A stretch of 54,147 bases of DNA. Source: Victivallis vadensis. Its GTDB lineage: Bacteria; Verrucomicrobiota; Lentisphaeria; Victivallales; Victivallaceae. The notes below the pieces were generated by a model. That model was not told where the DNA came from. It saw nothing but the letters and a program-made list of their open reading frames with translations, and ran no database searches. The DNA is taken from assembly GCF_003096415.1 (NCBI RefSeq), contig NZ_QEKH01000034.1:1-54147 (forward strand), written 5' to 3'. Both the position numbers and the translations under genes were made by a program. Shown here one piece after another: positions 15,903 to 25,392 of this stretch (positions within the stretch are counted from its first letter, which is position 1; every line of letters begins with the position of its first letter).

Positions 15903-17021
15903 TCAGGCTTCCTCAAAAAAAGTATCCGGGTCCTCCGGATTGTAAAATTCGTTGATCCAGAAAACGGTGTACAGCTCATCATCCCCGATGTTGGTGATAT
16001 TGTGCGTATGCCAGACCGGCATATCCACGAAGGCAGGATGGTCGCCATCCAGCTCGAACACCATTTTTTCTGTTGTTCCGATTCGGCGCAGTTCGATCCG
16101 GGCCTTGCCGCGGATGACCGCGAAGCGTTCGATTTTGCGGGTGTGGTAATGATTTCCACGGGTCACTCCCGGCACGGTCGTTGAAAACGACACCTGACCG
16201 CCGAGATGGTCCAGTTTCACCAGCTCCACGAAAGTACCGCGCGCGTCGGTGTTGTTTTTCAGGCTGAATGGATAAAAAGTTTTGTAATCCAGATAGCCGC
16301 AGAAGGTATTGAACAACTGCACCTCGAACCGGTCACGAAGTTCCGGCAGGATGCCCTGCTCGAAGTAGAGTTCCTTGAAGCGGCGGAAGGTCGCCAGCAG
16401 CTCCGACACTTTTCTCTCCGCGCCGTAAGGGATCGGCCGGAGAACCGCCGTCTCCGCGGTACGCATGATTTTAATGAACTCCCGGCACAGATCGCCGACA
16501 TAGATCAGCCTGATTGAACCATCAACCTGAATTTCCGGCTCCTCGCCGTGAGTCAGTTTGTGACAGAAGGTGGCGACCACGGAGTTGTAATTCGGCTTCC
16601 CGAAAGGACCGAATACATTCGGAATCACGCAGCCGGTGAATTTTCCTCCGTTACGCTCAGCCCATTCCGCCAGCAGTTGCCGGCCTTCCCGCTTGGAAGC
16701 GCCGTACAGATTGTCGCGCTCCTCCTGGGTCGAACTGGAGAAAAGCACATGAGGCGCGACTTGCTCTGCCTCCATCGCCGCGATCAACTGTTTCACCAGC
16801 CGGATATTGGTGTCGTAGATCACCTGCGGATCGGGATGACGGTTCATCGCCGCCAGATGCACAATCACGTCACACTGTTTTACGAAGTTCCGCAGGGCTT
16901 TTTCGTCGGAAAAGAACTCATCCCGGCAGGGAATCCGCTGTATATCCGGCTCCGTACCCAGCAGGTTGTAGAGATGGGAGCCGACAAAACCGGGCTGCCC
17001 GGTGATACCGACCTTAAGCAT
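15903..17021 (-). CDS. fnlB: Bifunctional reductase/cupin FnlB (WbjC/CapF)
   Basis: A 372-residue two-domain enzyme: an N-terminal SDR (TGQPGFVGSHL, SSSTQEERDNLYGASKREG with YxxxK) and a C-terminal cupin (about 255-370; GNHYHTRKIERFAVIRG, MPVWHTHNITN with metal His residues). CapF-type enzymes 3-epimerise and then reduce the 4-keto sugar with NADPH to UDP-L-PneNAc. It overlaps fnlA by 8 bp. Presence of both domains argues the pathway is complete. Confidence 0.88.
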   Translation of the reverse strand: MLKVGITGQPGFVGSHLYNLLGTEPDIQRIPCRDEFFSDEKALRNFVKQCDVIVHLAAMNRHPDPQVIYDTNIRLVKQLIAAMEAEQVAPHVLFSSSTQEERDNLYGASKREGRQLLAEWAERNGGKFTGCVIPNVFGPFGKPNYNSVVATFCHKLTHGEEPEIQVDGSIRLIYVGDLCREFIKIMRTAETAVLRPIPYGAERKVSELLATFRRFKELYFEQGILPELRDRFEVQLFNTFCGYLDYKTFYPFSLKNNTDARGTFVELVKLDHLGGQVSFSTTVPGVTRGNHYHTRKIERFAVIRGKARIELRRIGTTEKMVFELDGDHPAFVDMPVWHTHNITNIGDDELYTVFWINEFYNPEDPDTFFEEA

Positions 17022-18039
17022 GACCGAGTTTCTCCATATCTTCGCGGATGAAATTCAACTTCAGCAGCAGTTGCTTCATGCCGTCCACATCCAGCCGGCG
17101 GGTATTGTGTGAATGATAATCCTCGATTTTAGCGACATCCTCCGAACCTTCCACGAAAAATTTGTCGTAATTCAGGTCACGGGTATCGCACGGAATTCGG
17201 AAATAGTTGTCCATATCCACCGAACGCGCCATCTCTTCGCGGGTCACCAGCGTTTCATAGAGTTTTTCCCCATGCCGCGTGCCGATTACCCTGACCTCGG
17301 TGTCGGAGTGGTAAAGTTCTTTGAGCGCCGTTGCGAGGGTGGTCAGGGTAGCCGCCGGAGCCTTCTGTACGAAAAGGTCGCCGTTTTCGCCATGCTGCCA
17401 TGCGTAGATCACCAGATCCACCGCGTCATCGAGGGTCATCATGAAACGGGTCATATTCGGATCGGTGATCGTAATCGGTTTGCCGGCCTTGATCTGCTCC
17501 ACCCACAGCGGAATTACCGAACCGCGCGATGCCATCACATTGCCGTACCGGGTACAGCAGACGGTGGTTTTCGCGCTCTTTCCCAGTGCGCGTCCTTTGG
17601 CGATCGCAACTTTCTCCATCATCGCTTTGGAAATCCCCATCGCGTTGATCGGATAGGCTGCTTTGTCGGTGGAAAGCACCACAATATTTTTTACGCCGTG
17701 GGCGACGGCGGATTCCAGTACGTTATTGGTGCCGAGCACATTGGTCTGAACCGCCTGCAGCGGGAAAAATTCGCAGCTCGGCACCTGTTTCAACGCCGCC
17801 GCATGGAAAATATAGTCAACTCCGTCCATCACTCCGTCGACGCTCTGCCGGTCGCGGACGTTGCCGATATAGAACTTCACTTTGGGATTTTGAAGCTCAT
17901 GCCGCATGTCGTCCTGCTTTTTCTCGTCACGGCTGAAGATCCGCACCTCCCGGATATCCGAATTCAGGAAACGCCGCAGCACAGCATTCCCGAATGAACC
18001 CGTTCCGCCCGTAATCAACAATACTTTGTCTTTGAACAC
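17014..18039 (-). CDS. fnlA: UDP-GlcNAc 4,6-dehydratase/5-epimerase FnlA (WbjB/CapE)
   Basis: A 341-residue SDR that opens UDP-L-FucNAc synthesis by converting UDP-GlcNAc to the 4-keto-6-deoxy-L sugar nucleotide. It has TGGTGSFGNAVL at the N-terminus, LSTDKAAYPINAMGISKA (MxxxK in place of YxxxK, as in CapE and PseB) and FMMTLDDAVDLV. It is first of the fnlA-fnlB-fnlC run in transcription order. GAGG appears 5-9 nt before the ATG at 18039. Confidence 0.88.
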   Translation of the reverse strand: MFKDKVLLITGGTGSFGNAVLRRFLNSDIREVRIFSRDEKKQDDMRHELQNPKVKFYIGNVRDRQSVDGVMDGVDYIFHAAALKQVPSCEFFPLQAVQTNVLGTNNVLESAVAHGVKNIVVLSTDKAAYPINAMGISKAMMEKVAIAKGRALGKSAKTTVCCTRYGNVMASRGSVIPLWVEQIKAGKPITITDPNMTRFMMTLDDAVDLVIYAWQHGENGDLFVQKAPAATLTTLATALKELYHSDTEVRVIGTRHGEKLYETLVTREEMARSVDMDNYFRIPCDTRDLNYDKFFVEGSEDVAKIEDYHSHNTRRLDVDGMKQLLLKLNFIREDMEKLGHA

Positions 18040-18075
18040 CGTTCACCTCATTATTCAATTACTTGATCATAAAAA

Positions 18076-19155
18076 TTATTTATTCACACAACATTCTGAT
18101 AAAGCATCATTCAGGAAGTGTTTCGACATTTCCCGCAGTCTGTTTAGATTGGGTTGGACTTCCGAATAATCGATAGCCTGGTCTACAATCGCCAAATCAT
18201 CAGGAGTGTGGATAACTCGTTTCAACACCCCCGCACTGTTCAGGATGTTTTCAACTCGTAAGCGATTAGTTGGCGGCATGACTACAGCAAATTGTTTCTG
18301 ATAGATCAGTGAAAAAGCAGTACCGTGAAACGAACTGGTGATCACAAAATCCGCCTGTGCCACATAAGCGAGAAATTCCGCCGGTCCTGCAGTTCTGACG
18401 ATCTCATCGGCTTGACACTTTTTAGCGAAACCACCGATTTGAATTACTTTTTTATGCAGACGCGCAGCAAGCATCGTAATGACTTTTTCCATAAAAGGAT
18501 CTTTCTGAATAACATATGCGAGAATATAGTTTTCAGCGTTGACGCGCCTCTCAAGTTGCCGATAGTGTTCGCGATCCAGTAGAAAAACTGGATCAAGCAC
18601 ATAACGCGCCTGAGTCATGCCGATTTCCTGCAACTGCTGCACCGACACTTCTTCCCGCAAGGAAACTGCTTTGAAATCCGACAATCTGTTTTTAAGTTTG
18701 ACAAGTTCTGCCGTTTTTTCTATCTTTCGCCCCAAGCTGGCGGCGTAAGACAACTTATTGGGAGAATGAACAAATTTCAGGTAATATGTGTTATCGTTAC
18801 CACAGTGATATTCAGTATTCCATACTTGGTCGCTTCCAATCAAAAACACATCCGCAACCGGGGGCTTTGCCTCCAGTTCTCGATAAGAGGAATAACGCCG
18901 GGTCAGTTTTTGTGTGGAAATGAAAGTTTCAAATCGTCTGCTTCTGATCAGATATGGAATCAAAAAAAGCATATTGGCTGCAATTTTGGTGAAAAAACGA
19001 CGAATACTGGTTATACCATTTGAATAGAATGGCCTGTAATCTAAGACCTCCACCTCATAACCTTGTTTCTCCAGATAGGTGTACAGCGCATAAGCCTGCA
19101 GTACACTGCCGAAATTATTATTCTGGCTATGTAAAGTAATCAACAGAATTTTCAT
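18076..19155 (-). CDS. Polysaccharide pyruvyltransferase family protein
   Basis: A 359-residue protein with the family features: N-terminal NNNFGSVLQAYALYTYLE, VFLIGSDQVWN, and C-terminal TSSFHGTAFSLIYQKQFA. Members add a ketal-linked pyruvate from PEP to a sugar, giving the glycan an acidic group. It overlaps the flippase gene by 4 bp (ATGA). A partner F420-hydrogenase-beta-like gene lies upstream in the same operon, a common pairing in polysaccharide clusters. Confidence 0.85.
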   Translation of the reverse strand: MKILLITLHSQNNNFGSVLQAYALYTYLEKQGYEVEVLDYRPFYSNGITSIRRFFTKIAANMLFLIPYLIRSRRFETFISTQKLTRRYSSYRELEAKPPVADVFLIGSDQVWNTEYHCGNDNTYYLKFVHSPNKLSYAASLGRKIEKTAELVKLKNRLSDFKAVSLREEVSVQQLQEIGMTQARYVLDPVFLLDREHYRQLERRVNAENYILAYVIQKDPFMEKVITMLAARLHKKVIQIGGFAKKCQADEIVRTAGPAEFLAYVAQADFVITSSFHGTAFSLIYQKQFAVVMPPTNRLRVENILNSAGVLKRVIHTPDDLAIVDQAIDYSEVQPNLNRLREMSKHFLNDALSECCVNK

Positions 19156-20432
19156 TTTTTAAGATATCTCCGTTTCGACATGAATAAGATTGTTAAAAGC
19201 TCCAGCAAGTATATACCCGAATACACAACTGAAATGTAAAACAGAAATACACTAATATTCCAATTGCAGGGGCGAACCAACAGTGATCCACCAATCAAAG
19301 CTCCAAAAAGCAGAATCTGAAAAAACAATTCAAACAGTTGCCTGGAAGCCAGAATAAAACCATAACCGACCGTACCGACTAAAAAACGTATTCCGAACAT
19401 TGGCGCCAGAATACGTACATAGATTCCCGCTTCCCGCCACTCCTCTCCAAAAATAATTGCAAACAGCATCGGTGAACATACCATCAGCACAATAGTGAAT
19501 GGAACCACTCCAGCCAACGCTAACATCAGAGTTTTGACTGTACAGTGGAAATAATTCTGTACCGCAGCAATTTCCTTTACGGCATCGCGATAATGAACTC
19601 GCGCAATATTCGAGCTGAAAACCGCAAGCGGCAACCCGAGGACACGCAATGAAATACCGTATAACCCCAGCATCGTCATACCGTATGTATTGCCGATACA
19701 GATACTGATTGCAGAATAAGCCAGAGCATTGATTAAGGTCGCAGGTGCGGAATAGGTCAACTGCCGACTGTGTTTCCAAAACGCATACTGGATTGCCCGT
19801 CGGTCCGGCGTAAAAATTTTAATTCCGGATTTCAACAGAGAAGAAGACTGTTTTTTCAGTCCAGCGAGCTGGCCGCAAAACTGCCCTAACAAAAGTCCCC
19901 AAATTCCCCAGTGAAATATGCCGCAACCAATGATGATTACATTTTGCAACACCGACCGGATTACATAAACTCTCGCCATGATCCGATACTCCTCCGCTCG
20001 GTTGTTGTATGCATTGAGAATATTGACCACGCCGCTGATCAGCAGCAGAAAAAAGCAAACCCATATCAAAGCAAGTAAAGATCGGTCCTTCCCCCACAGA
20101 AGCAAATAAAGATAAAATCCAAGAGTAACACAGATACTTCCAATAACGGCAATTAAAAACGAAAGCTGAATCAGTCCTTTGATTTCACCTCTGCGGGAAG
20201 CTGAAACAATGGATATTTCATATCGGCCATTGATGACACCGGAAAAGATATTGATAATGGAGAGAATGAAAGTGAAGAAACCGATATCTGCCGGCAGATA
20301 AAGTCTGGTGATAATTAAAGAACAGAGAAAAACAATTCCCTGAGCCCAAATTGATCCTGAACTCAGAACAAAAATGGCATTCAGAAAATTATTTTTCTTC
20401 AAGCGATTACAGATGTTGTTCAAGGTTTTCAT
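19152..20432 (-). CDS. wzx: Lipid-linked oligosaccharide flippase Wzx (MATE/MOP superfamily)
   Basis: A 426-residue membrane protein with about 12 hydrophobic segments, opening with FVLSSGSIWAQGIVFLCSLIITR and LPADIGFFTF, typical of Wzx. It should move the undecaprenyl-linked repeat unit across the inner membrane for polymerisation by the adjacent Wzy candidate. It overlaps both neighbours by 4 bp. Sequence is markedly more AT-rich than the fnl genes, usual for Wzx/Wzy. Confidence 0.85.
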   Translation of the reverse strand: MKTLNNICNRLKKNNFLNAIFVLSSGSIWAQGIVFLCSLIITRLYLPADIGFFTFILSIINIFSGVINGRYEISIVSASRRGEIKGLIQLSFLIAVIGSICVTLGFYLYLLLWGKDRSLLALIWVCFFLLLISGVVNILNAYNNRAEEYRIMARVYVIRSVLQNVIIIGCGIFHWGIWGLLLGQFCGQLAGLKKQSSSLLKSGIKIFTPDRRAIQYAFWKHSRQLTYSAPATLINALAYSAISICIGNTYGMTMLGLYGISLRVLGLPLAVFSSNIARVHYRDAVKEIAAVQNYFHCTVKTLMLALAGVVPFTIVLMVCSPMLFAIIFGEEWREAGIYVRILAPMFGIRFLVGTVGYGFILASRQLFELFFQILLFGALIGGSLLVRPCNWNISVFLFYISVVYSGIYLLELLTILFMSKRRYLKK

Positions 20433-21844
20433 AACAATTTGCAGCGATCATATACTCTTTGTGCACAATAGATTCCCGCAGTAAAAATCAGGACCAGGGA
20501 AAATGATGTGATCACAGTATAAATATTGGAGGCAACCATACAGGAAGCCAGACGAATGAAAAAATAGCTTCCCCAAAAGCCGATGAATACAGAACGCGTA
20601 TTGATCAAAATTCTTTCAAGCTGAAATGCCAAATAATAACAAATACAGATCAGGCCGGGAGCAAGCAAATAGCCGAAATATAAGAAACAATGACCGGAAA
20701 TAGGCAATAGGAAACCATTGGAAGCTCGGTTATCTGTGACAAACAAATTATATAATATCGTAGTTGTATCAAGAGAAGAATCTTTCACGAGAAAACTGAT
20801 TCCGATAAAAGGGCGCAATAAATCCAGCAAAAAACGTTGTATTGTAAAAACGCCTTCAGACTGCACGGCAAAATCAAAAACAGAGGCAATTGTCAGGGGG
20901 CCAAGCAGATACAGTTCCAGATTTTTTGTAAGTTCGTAGCCGTTAAAACCAGTTTCAGCGATTGCACTGCCATAAGAGTCCATCTGAAAAACATACAGAT
21001 GTTTATACAATGACAGAAGAGTCAGAATTCCCAATGCGCTCCCGGTTAGAGTGATGAAAATATATCGCCTGTGTTCCGGAAAGGTTTTGCATAACAAGAA
21101 AATACAAGCGAAAGCACTATATACCTGAGTTGATCTCTGCTCTCCCACAATTGTCGCAATATTGATAAAAGCGATCGCGAGTAGCAGATTAAGCCCCAGA
21201 AAACTTTCCCGTTTTCGTTTGAGCATCAAGGTTCCGGTAATCATCATACAGCCTAGACCGGTAATAATGATCTGCCGGAGAAAGTATTCCAAGGTAGAGA
21301 ACTCCTGTCCCCCGAAGCGCTCTCCCGTTCGAGCAGCGATTTTAACAAAATTCAAATTTTCCCGGGCTTGGGGAAACAGAAACCAGATTCCCAAAGCAAA
21401 CAATACAAACAGCATGTAAATGCCGTATCCTTCTGTTGGGCCAAGTTTCTCTCGTTGTTTCTGTTGAATTTCCGGGGGCTTCATCCTTCTTATAAAAAAA
21501 GCAATGAAAACTGATACAATGACCAATTCATAAAGCAGGAATAAACATCCCGCTGACAAATACATTCTATTTAATGGATAATAATATGAGAATTGATATA
21601 CCGGCCACAAACTAAGGCAGACTGGCAATAGAACATAGCGGGCCATGACGACCAATAAGAAAATCAGCACGGTTATGGAGTTGCATTTTTTCAAAGCAGG
21701 AAAGATAAGAATATTGGCTGTCCCCAATGCTCCCATTGGTAGAAATGGTAAAAAATAATAGTCATTCTCCGGGGCTGTTGCACAAAGCAATATTGCTAAT
21801 AAAGCAGAAATATTATATCCGGAAATAAACAGACGTTTCAGCAT
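20429..21844 (-). CDS. wzy: Wzy-like O-antigen/capsule polymerase
   Basis: A membrane protein of about 471 residues with 10-12 hydrophobic segments and a large extracytoplasmic stretch (about 285-345) containing Arg and Asp residues, as Wzy polymerases have. Sequence identity in this family is too low for recognition by motif; the call rests on topology and on position beside wzx. The start is uncertain: ATG at 21844 is used, although a TTG at 21877 is open and neither has a clear ribosome site. It overlaps wzx by 4 bp. Confidence 0.7.
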   Translation of the reverse strand: MLKRLFISGYNISALLAILLCATAPENDYYFLPFLPMGALGTANILIFPALKKCNSITVLIFLLVVMARYVLLPVCLSLWPVYQFSYYYPLNRMYLSAGCLFLLYELVIVSVFIAFFIRRMKPPEIQQKQREKLGPTEGYGIYMLFVLFALGIWFLFPQARENLNFVKIAARTGERFGGQEFSTLEYFLRQIIITGLGCMMITGTLMLKRKRESFLGLNLLLAIAFINIATIVGEQRSTQVYSAFACIFLLCKTFPEHRRYIFITLTGSALGILTLLSLYKHLYVFQMDSYGSAIAETGFNGYELTKNLELYLLGPLTIASVFDFAVQSEGVFTIQRFLLDLLRPFIGISFLVKDSSLDTTTILYNLFVTDNRASNGFLLPISGHCFLYFGYLLAPGLICICYYLAFQLERILINTRSVFIGFWGSYFFIRLASCMVASNIYTVITSFSLVLIFTAGIYCAQRVYDRCKLL

Positions 21845-21904
21845 AGTGCAATTATGAAATATCTCGGTTTGCAACAACCATTACGCAGTCTGCACAAGCC
21901 GTTT

Positions 21905-22981
21905 TCAGACCAATTCAGAAGTAAATTCATCTGAATTCAAGAAGTTTGTAACTTTCTGGTCAAAAATTGCATTTTCCCTGAAAACTTCTACCAGAAAATC
22001 ATCGCAGGCACGTTGCAGTTTTTCTTTATCAATTGCCGTATAATAAGAATAAAAATTGTCAGCAACATGTTGGCTATCAAGGTCCATGGTATATCCAAAT
22101 CCCACAGACGCTTTCTGCATATAGGTATCCGGACAGACCAGAATAGGCTTGCACAATTTGGCTGCGTAATACAATTTATTGGAGAGAGCATAATCCAACA
22201 GGGGAATATGATTCCCGTATAAATTGGAAATTACATCGCTCTGCATAAAATATTCAACTGACTTTTCAGGAACGAAGTAACCTGTCAACTGAACGTTTTC
22301 AACCTTTTGTTCTCTACAAAAATCAGCCAGCTCATCAGCTCCTTTTCCAATAAAACGAAGTTGAAAACGAGGATCATTCCGGAATGCTAAAATCAATTTT
22401 CTGTTCTGCTGATGAAATCGAATTAACCCGATATTTGAAATCACAATCGGTCGTTTCCGAGTTGAGAAATTTCGGCGGGATAATTCAATCAGCGATGGTT
22501 CAATCGGATTATCATTATGCACTGAAATATATTCTCCCGACGGCAGAAAAGACAAATAACCTTTGGAAGATATGACATTCAAGCCGGAATGATTTACTAG
22601 TTTTTTCTCCCACTCCCGATACCAGCGATATTTTTCATAAGAATAATCCCGGATGTCCAGTAGATAACGCCCGGAATACTGTGTGCATAGCAGTTTCCCA
22701 ATCAACACAGCCAATGGGGTATGCAGGATGACAACCCGACTGTAGTCATTTTTCTTCAGTATTTCCGCCGCAAAAAAACTGAACCTTACATAACCGAGCA
22801 GTTTTTGAAATTTATTTCCGGAAGCACAATGAAACGCATAAATATTTTCAGCGCCGCTTTTTTCCTCCACATTGCTCCGATTCCAATAGATAACATCATA
22901 TTTGCCGACAAACGACAGATATTTTTTCAGATATGGAACCAAATAAAGGTTATCCAGCGAAATAAAACAGACTCGACCCAT
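21905..22981 (-). CDS. Glycosyltransferase, GT-B fold (GT4-like)
   Basis: A 358-residue cytoplasmic protein with Rossmann-like start GRVCFISLDNLYLVPYLKKYL, a middle YLLDIRDYSYEKYRWYREWEK segment and a C-terminal half containing ISNIGLIRFHQQN, LRFIGKGADELADFC and LSNKLYYAAKLCKPILVC, which look like the GT4 donor-side region (NKLYYA resembles the KlfEYmaagkPVi motif). It probably adds one sugar of the repeat unit. The gene is AT-rich like wzx/wzy. Confidence 0.7.
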   Translation of the reverse strand: MGRVCFISLDNLYLVPYLKKYLSFVGKYDVIYWNRSNVEEKSGAENIYAFHCASGNKFQKLLGYVRFSFFAAEILKKNDYSRVVILHTPLAVLIGKLLCTQYSGRYLLDIRDYSYEKYRWYREWEKKLVNHSGLNVISSKGYLSFLPSGEYISVHNDNPIEPSLIELSRRNFSTRKRPIVISNIGLIRFHQQNRKLILAFRNDPRFQLRFIGKGADELADFCREQKVENVQLTGYFVPEKSVEYFMQSDVISNLYGNHIPLLDYALSNKLYYAAKLCKPILVCPDTYMQKASVGFGYTMDLDSQHVADNFYSYYTAIDKEKLQRACDDFLVEVFRENAIFDQKVTNFLNSDEFTSELV

Positions 22982-23013
22982 TATATCCTTTTTTCTTTAA
23001 GTATCAGAAGTTC

Positions 23014-24195
23014 TCAGTTCATTTTGCTGTAATGAAAATCCAACAGCCAATGATAGATTTTTCTCAGCGGCAATTTCATTAAATTTTTATAATATATTTT
23101 TTTCAAGGAGGTTCTGGCGGCTGCCCGGCGGATTCCCCTGTCCTTCAATTCTTTCAGAAAAACCGCGCGGTCCGGATGTAATGCAAAAGGCGTACGCAAT
23201 TGATTATTCCCGCGAACAGCCTCTTCGATAGGACGTTCGGTCCAGACAAATCTCTCCTTTACCGCCTCGAATAACTTCCGGCCTTTGTCGGTATGCAGCA
23301 GCGCCAGGGAAATTCCTCGATTGGGAGGCAATTCCGGTAATGCGGAATAATCAATCCCCCAAAAGTCGCCAAGCGTGATATCCCCGACTCGCTCCGGACA
23401 GGCATAAGGACAGGAATAACAGTTCACACGAAATGACAAACCGTACATGAAAGCCAATAAATACCAATCCAGCGTACCTTCGCAGGAATATAACCTCTTT
23501 GATTTCTCAAAGAGCTTAAAGCAATAACCATTCCGTTGACGGAACATAACATGTGTATAATGTCTTGATCCAATTATTTCCCGGAGGTAGTCTGCAAAGA
23601 GATCATAGACCGGTACGCCATGGCAGACCAGATCTACCGTCAGCAATTTGTCATATTCCTGACCAAGAAAGCCATATAATCCTGCAATTTGACATGGAGT
23701 TCCGAAAACCAAAACAGTGCGTCCCGCTTTCAATCGGTTCTCCACAGTCGAGTAAACCGAACTGAAATCGCTCTGAACATATTTAGACCCGCAGAAGTTC
23801 GCCGCAACCTCCCGGGTTTCTGCAATCGTATGAACCAGCTTCCCATCAGCAGTGAAACCTGCACCGACAACTACACCGCCTTGTTCAAGAACATAGTCGG
23901 TGAAGCCTTGAGCGGCGCCACCGGAAGAGGAACGTGCCGCCTTCTGAACATCCCGTAACCACAGAGCGATGGCATGTCCGGGAGTTTTCCTGAATGGAGG
24001 TGTCACAACCGGACAGGCTTGACGACACATTCCACATTGAATGCAAAGTTTGTCATCAACCACGGTACGCCGACTCAATCGCTCCGGATCGAATTTCAAC
24101 CGCACAGCCTGTCGGGGACATTTCGCAATGCATGCACCACAGCCGGTACACTTATCTGCACTGCAGATTTCTGTAATTTTTCCCACTGCTGTCAT
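23014..24195 (-). CDS. F420-hydrogenase beta-subunit-like iron-sulfur protein
   Basis: A 393-residue protein with two N-terminal 4Fe-4S ferredoxin motifs ([12 protein letters not shown] and [12 protein letters not shown]) and the FrhB/FdhB-type domain ([44 protein letters not shown]). Homologues are frequent in exopolysaccharide clusters beside pyruvyltransferases, where a flavin-dependent redox step on a sugar or lipid carrier is suspected but not known to me. It overlaps wecB by 4 bp. Canonical F420 use is unlikely to be deducible here. Confidence 0.8.
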   Translation of the reverse strand: MTAVGKITEICSADKCTGCGACIAKCPRQAVRLKFDPERLSRRTVVDDKLCIQCGMCRQACPVVTPPFRKTPGHAIALWLRDVQKAARSSSGGAAQGFTDYVLEQGGVVVGAGFTADGKLVHTIAETREVAANFCGSKYVQSDFSSVYSTVENRLKAGRTVLVFGTPCQIAGLYGFLGQEYDKLLTVDLVCHGVPVYDLFADYLREIIGSRHYTHVMFRQRNGYCFKLFEKSKRLYSCEGTLDWYLLAFMYGLSFRVNCYSCPYACPERVGDITLGDFWGIDYSALPELPPNRGISLALLHTDKGRKLFEAVKERFVWTERPIEEAVRGNNQLRTPFALHPDRAVFLKELKDRGIRRAAARTSLKKIYYKNLMKLPLRKIYHWLLDFHYSKMN

Positions 24196-25352
24196 TTTGC
24201 TGTTTGATGGATCAACACTTGCAAAATCCGTTCACACGCAAAGCCATCCCCATAAGGATTGACGGCATTGCTCATAGAGGAATAATATTCCGGATTTTGC
24301 AGAAGAACCGTTGTTTCGCCGACAATTTTATCAAAATCAGTGCCGACCAATTTCACTGTACCTGCCAGAAGAGCTTCCGGCCGTTCCGTTGTATTCCGCA
24401 TCACCAGAACCGGTTTTCCCAAACCGGGAGCCTCTTCCTGAATTCCGCCGGAATCGGTCAATACCAAAGTGCTTTTCTCCATCAGATAGACGAAAGGCAG
24501 ATAATCTAAAGGCTCCATAAAAAACATATTTTCCGGGGGCCTGTTGCCGAATACCTCCTGAATCGGTTTCCGGACATTGGGATTCAGGTGCATCGGATAG
24601 ACGAAATCGACATCTGCATGCCGTTGTACCAACGTCTTTATCGCGGAGCAGATAGCCAGAAAACCATCACCGAAGTTTTCCCGCCGGTGGCCAGTGATCA
24701 GCACCAAGCGTCTTCCCGCCTCTATCCGGGATACTGGATAACCGGCCACTCTCAGAATTTCAGCTAACTGCTGCTGCATGGCCTTCGAGTTTGAAATTTT
24801 TGAAACGACCCAATGCAGAGCATCAATTACGGTGTTTCCGGTAACGAAAATCCGTTCATCCGCAACATTTTCTTTGAGCAGATTGTCACGGCTCAGAGGT
24901 GTCGGGGCAAAATGGTATTCGGCAATACGTCCTGTGAGTTGCCGGTTCATCTCCTCCGGCCACGGACTGTAGATATCGTGCGTCCGCAACCCTGCTTCTA
25001 CATGCCCGACCGGAATCCGTTGATAAAATGCCGCCAACGCTGCGGAAAAAGAAGTAGTAGTGTCGCCATGTACTAAAACTACATCCGGCCGCTCTTTCTG
25101 CAATACCTCTTTCAAACCGCACAGTACTCTGGAGGTAACATCGTACAAATCCTGTTTAGCCTGCATGATATTCAAATCATAATCAGGCTCAAGTTCAAAC
25201 AAATTCAGAACCTGATCCAGCATCTGACGATGCTGCCCGGTAGAACAGACCTTTACATCAAAATAATCAGGACGCTGCTGAAAAGCCTTTACTAACGGAG
25301 CCATTTTAATTGCTTCCGGCCGCGTTCCAAAAACCAGCATTATTTTTTTCAT
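24192..25352 (-). CDS. wecB: UDP-N-acetylglucosamine 2-epimerase, non-hydrolysing (WecB)
   Basis: A 386-residue enzyme with [51 protein letters not shown] and [13 protein letters not shown], the full WecB signature. It interconverts UDP-GlcNAc and UDP-ManNAc. No WecC-like dehydrogenase is in the window, so ManNAc itself may be the end product. It is a second, distinct 2-epimerase beside fnlC in this operon. Confidence 0.9.
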   Translation of the reverse strand: MKKIMLVFGTRPEAIKMAPLVKAFQQRPDYFDVKVCSTGQHRQMLDQVLNLFELEPDYDLNIMQAKQDLYDVTSRVLCGLKEVLQKERPDVVLVHGDTTTSFSAALAAFYQRIPVGHVEAGLRTHDIYSPWPEEMNRQLTGRIAEYHFAPTPLSRDNLLKENVADERIFVTGNTVIDALHWVVSKISNSKAMQQQLAEILRVAGYPVSRIEAGRRLVLITGHRRENFGDGFLAICSAIKTLVQRHADVDFVYPMHLNPNVRKPIQEVFGNRPPENMFFMEPLDYLPFVYLMEKSTLVLTDSGGIQEEAPGLGKPVLVMRNTTERPEALLAGTVKLVGTDFDKIVGETTVLLQNPEYYSSMSNAVNPYGDGFACERILQVLIHQTAK

Positions 25353-25392
25353 AATATCCTTATATTTCCAAAACGATTTTCAATTATTCCAG

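Noticed and set aside
23014..24195. Evidence for F420 metabolism or methanogen-type hydrogenase
   Set aside because: The protein is of the FrhB-like group common in polysaccharide clusters; no other F420 or hydrogenase gene is present.
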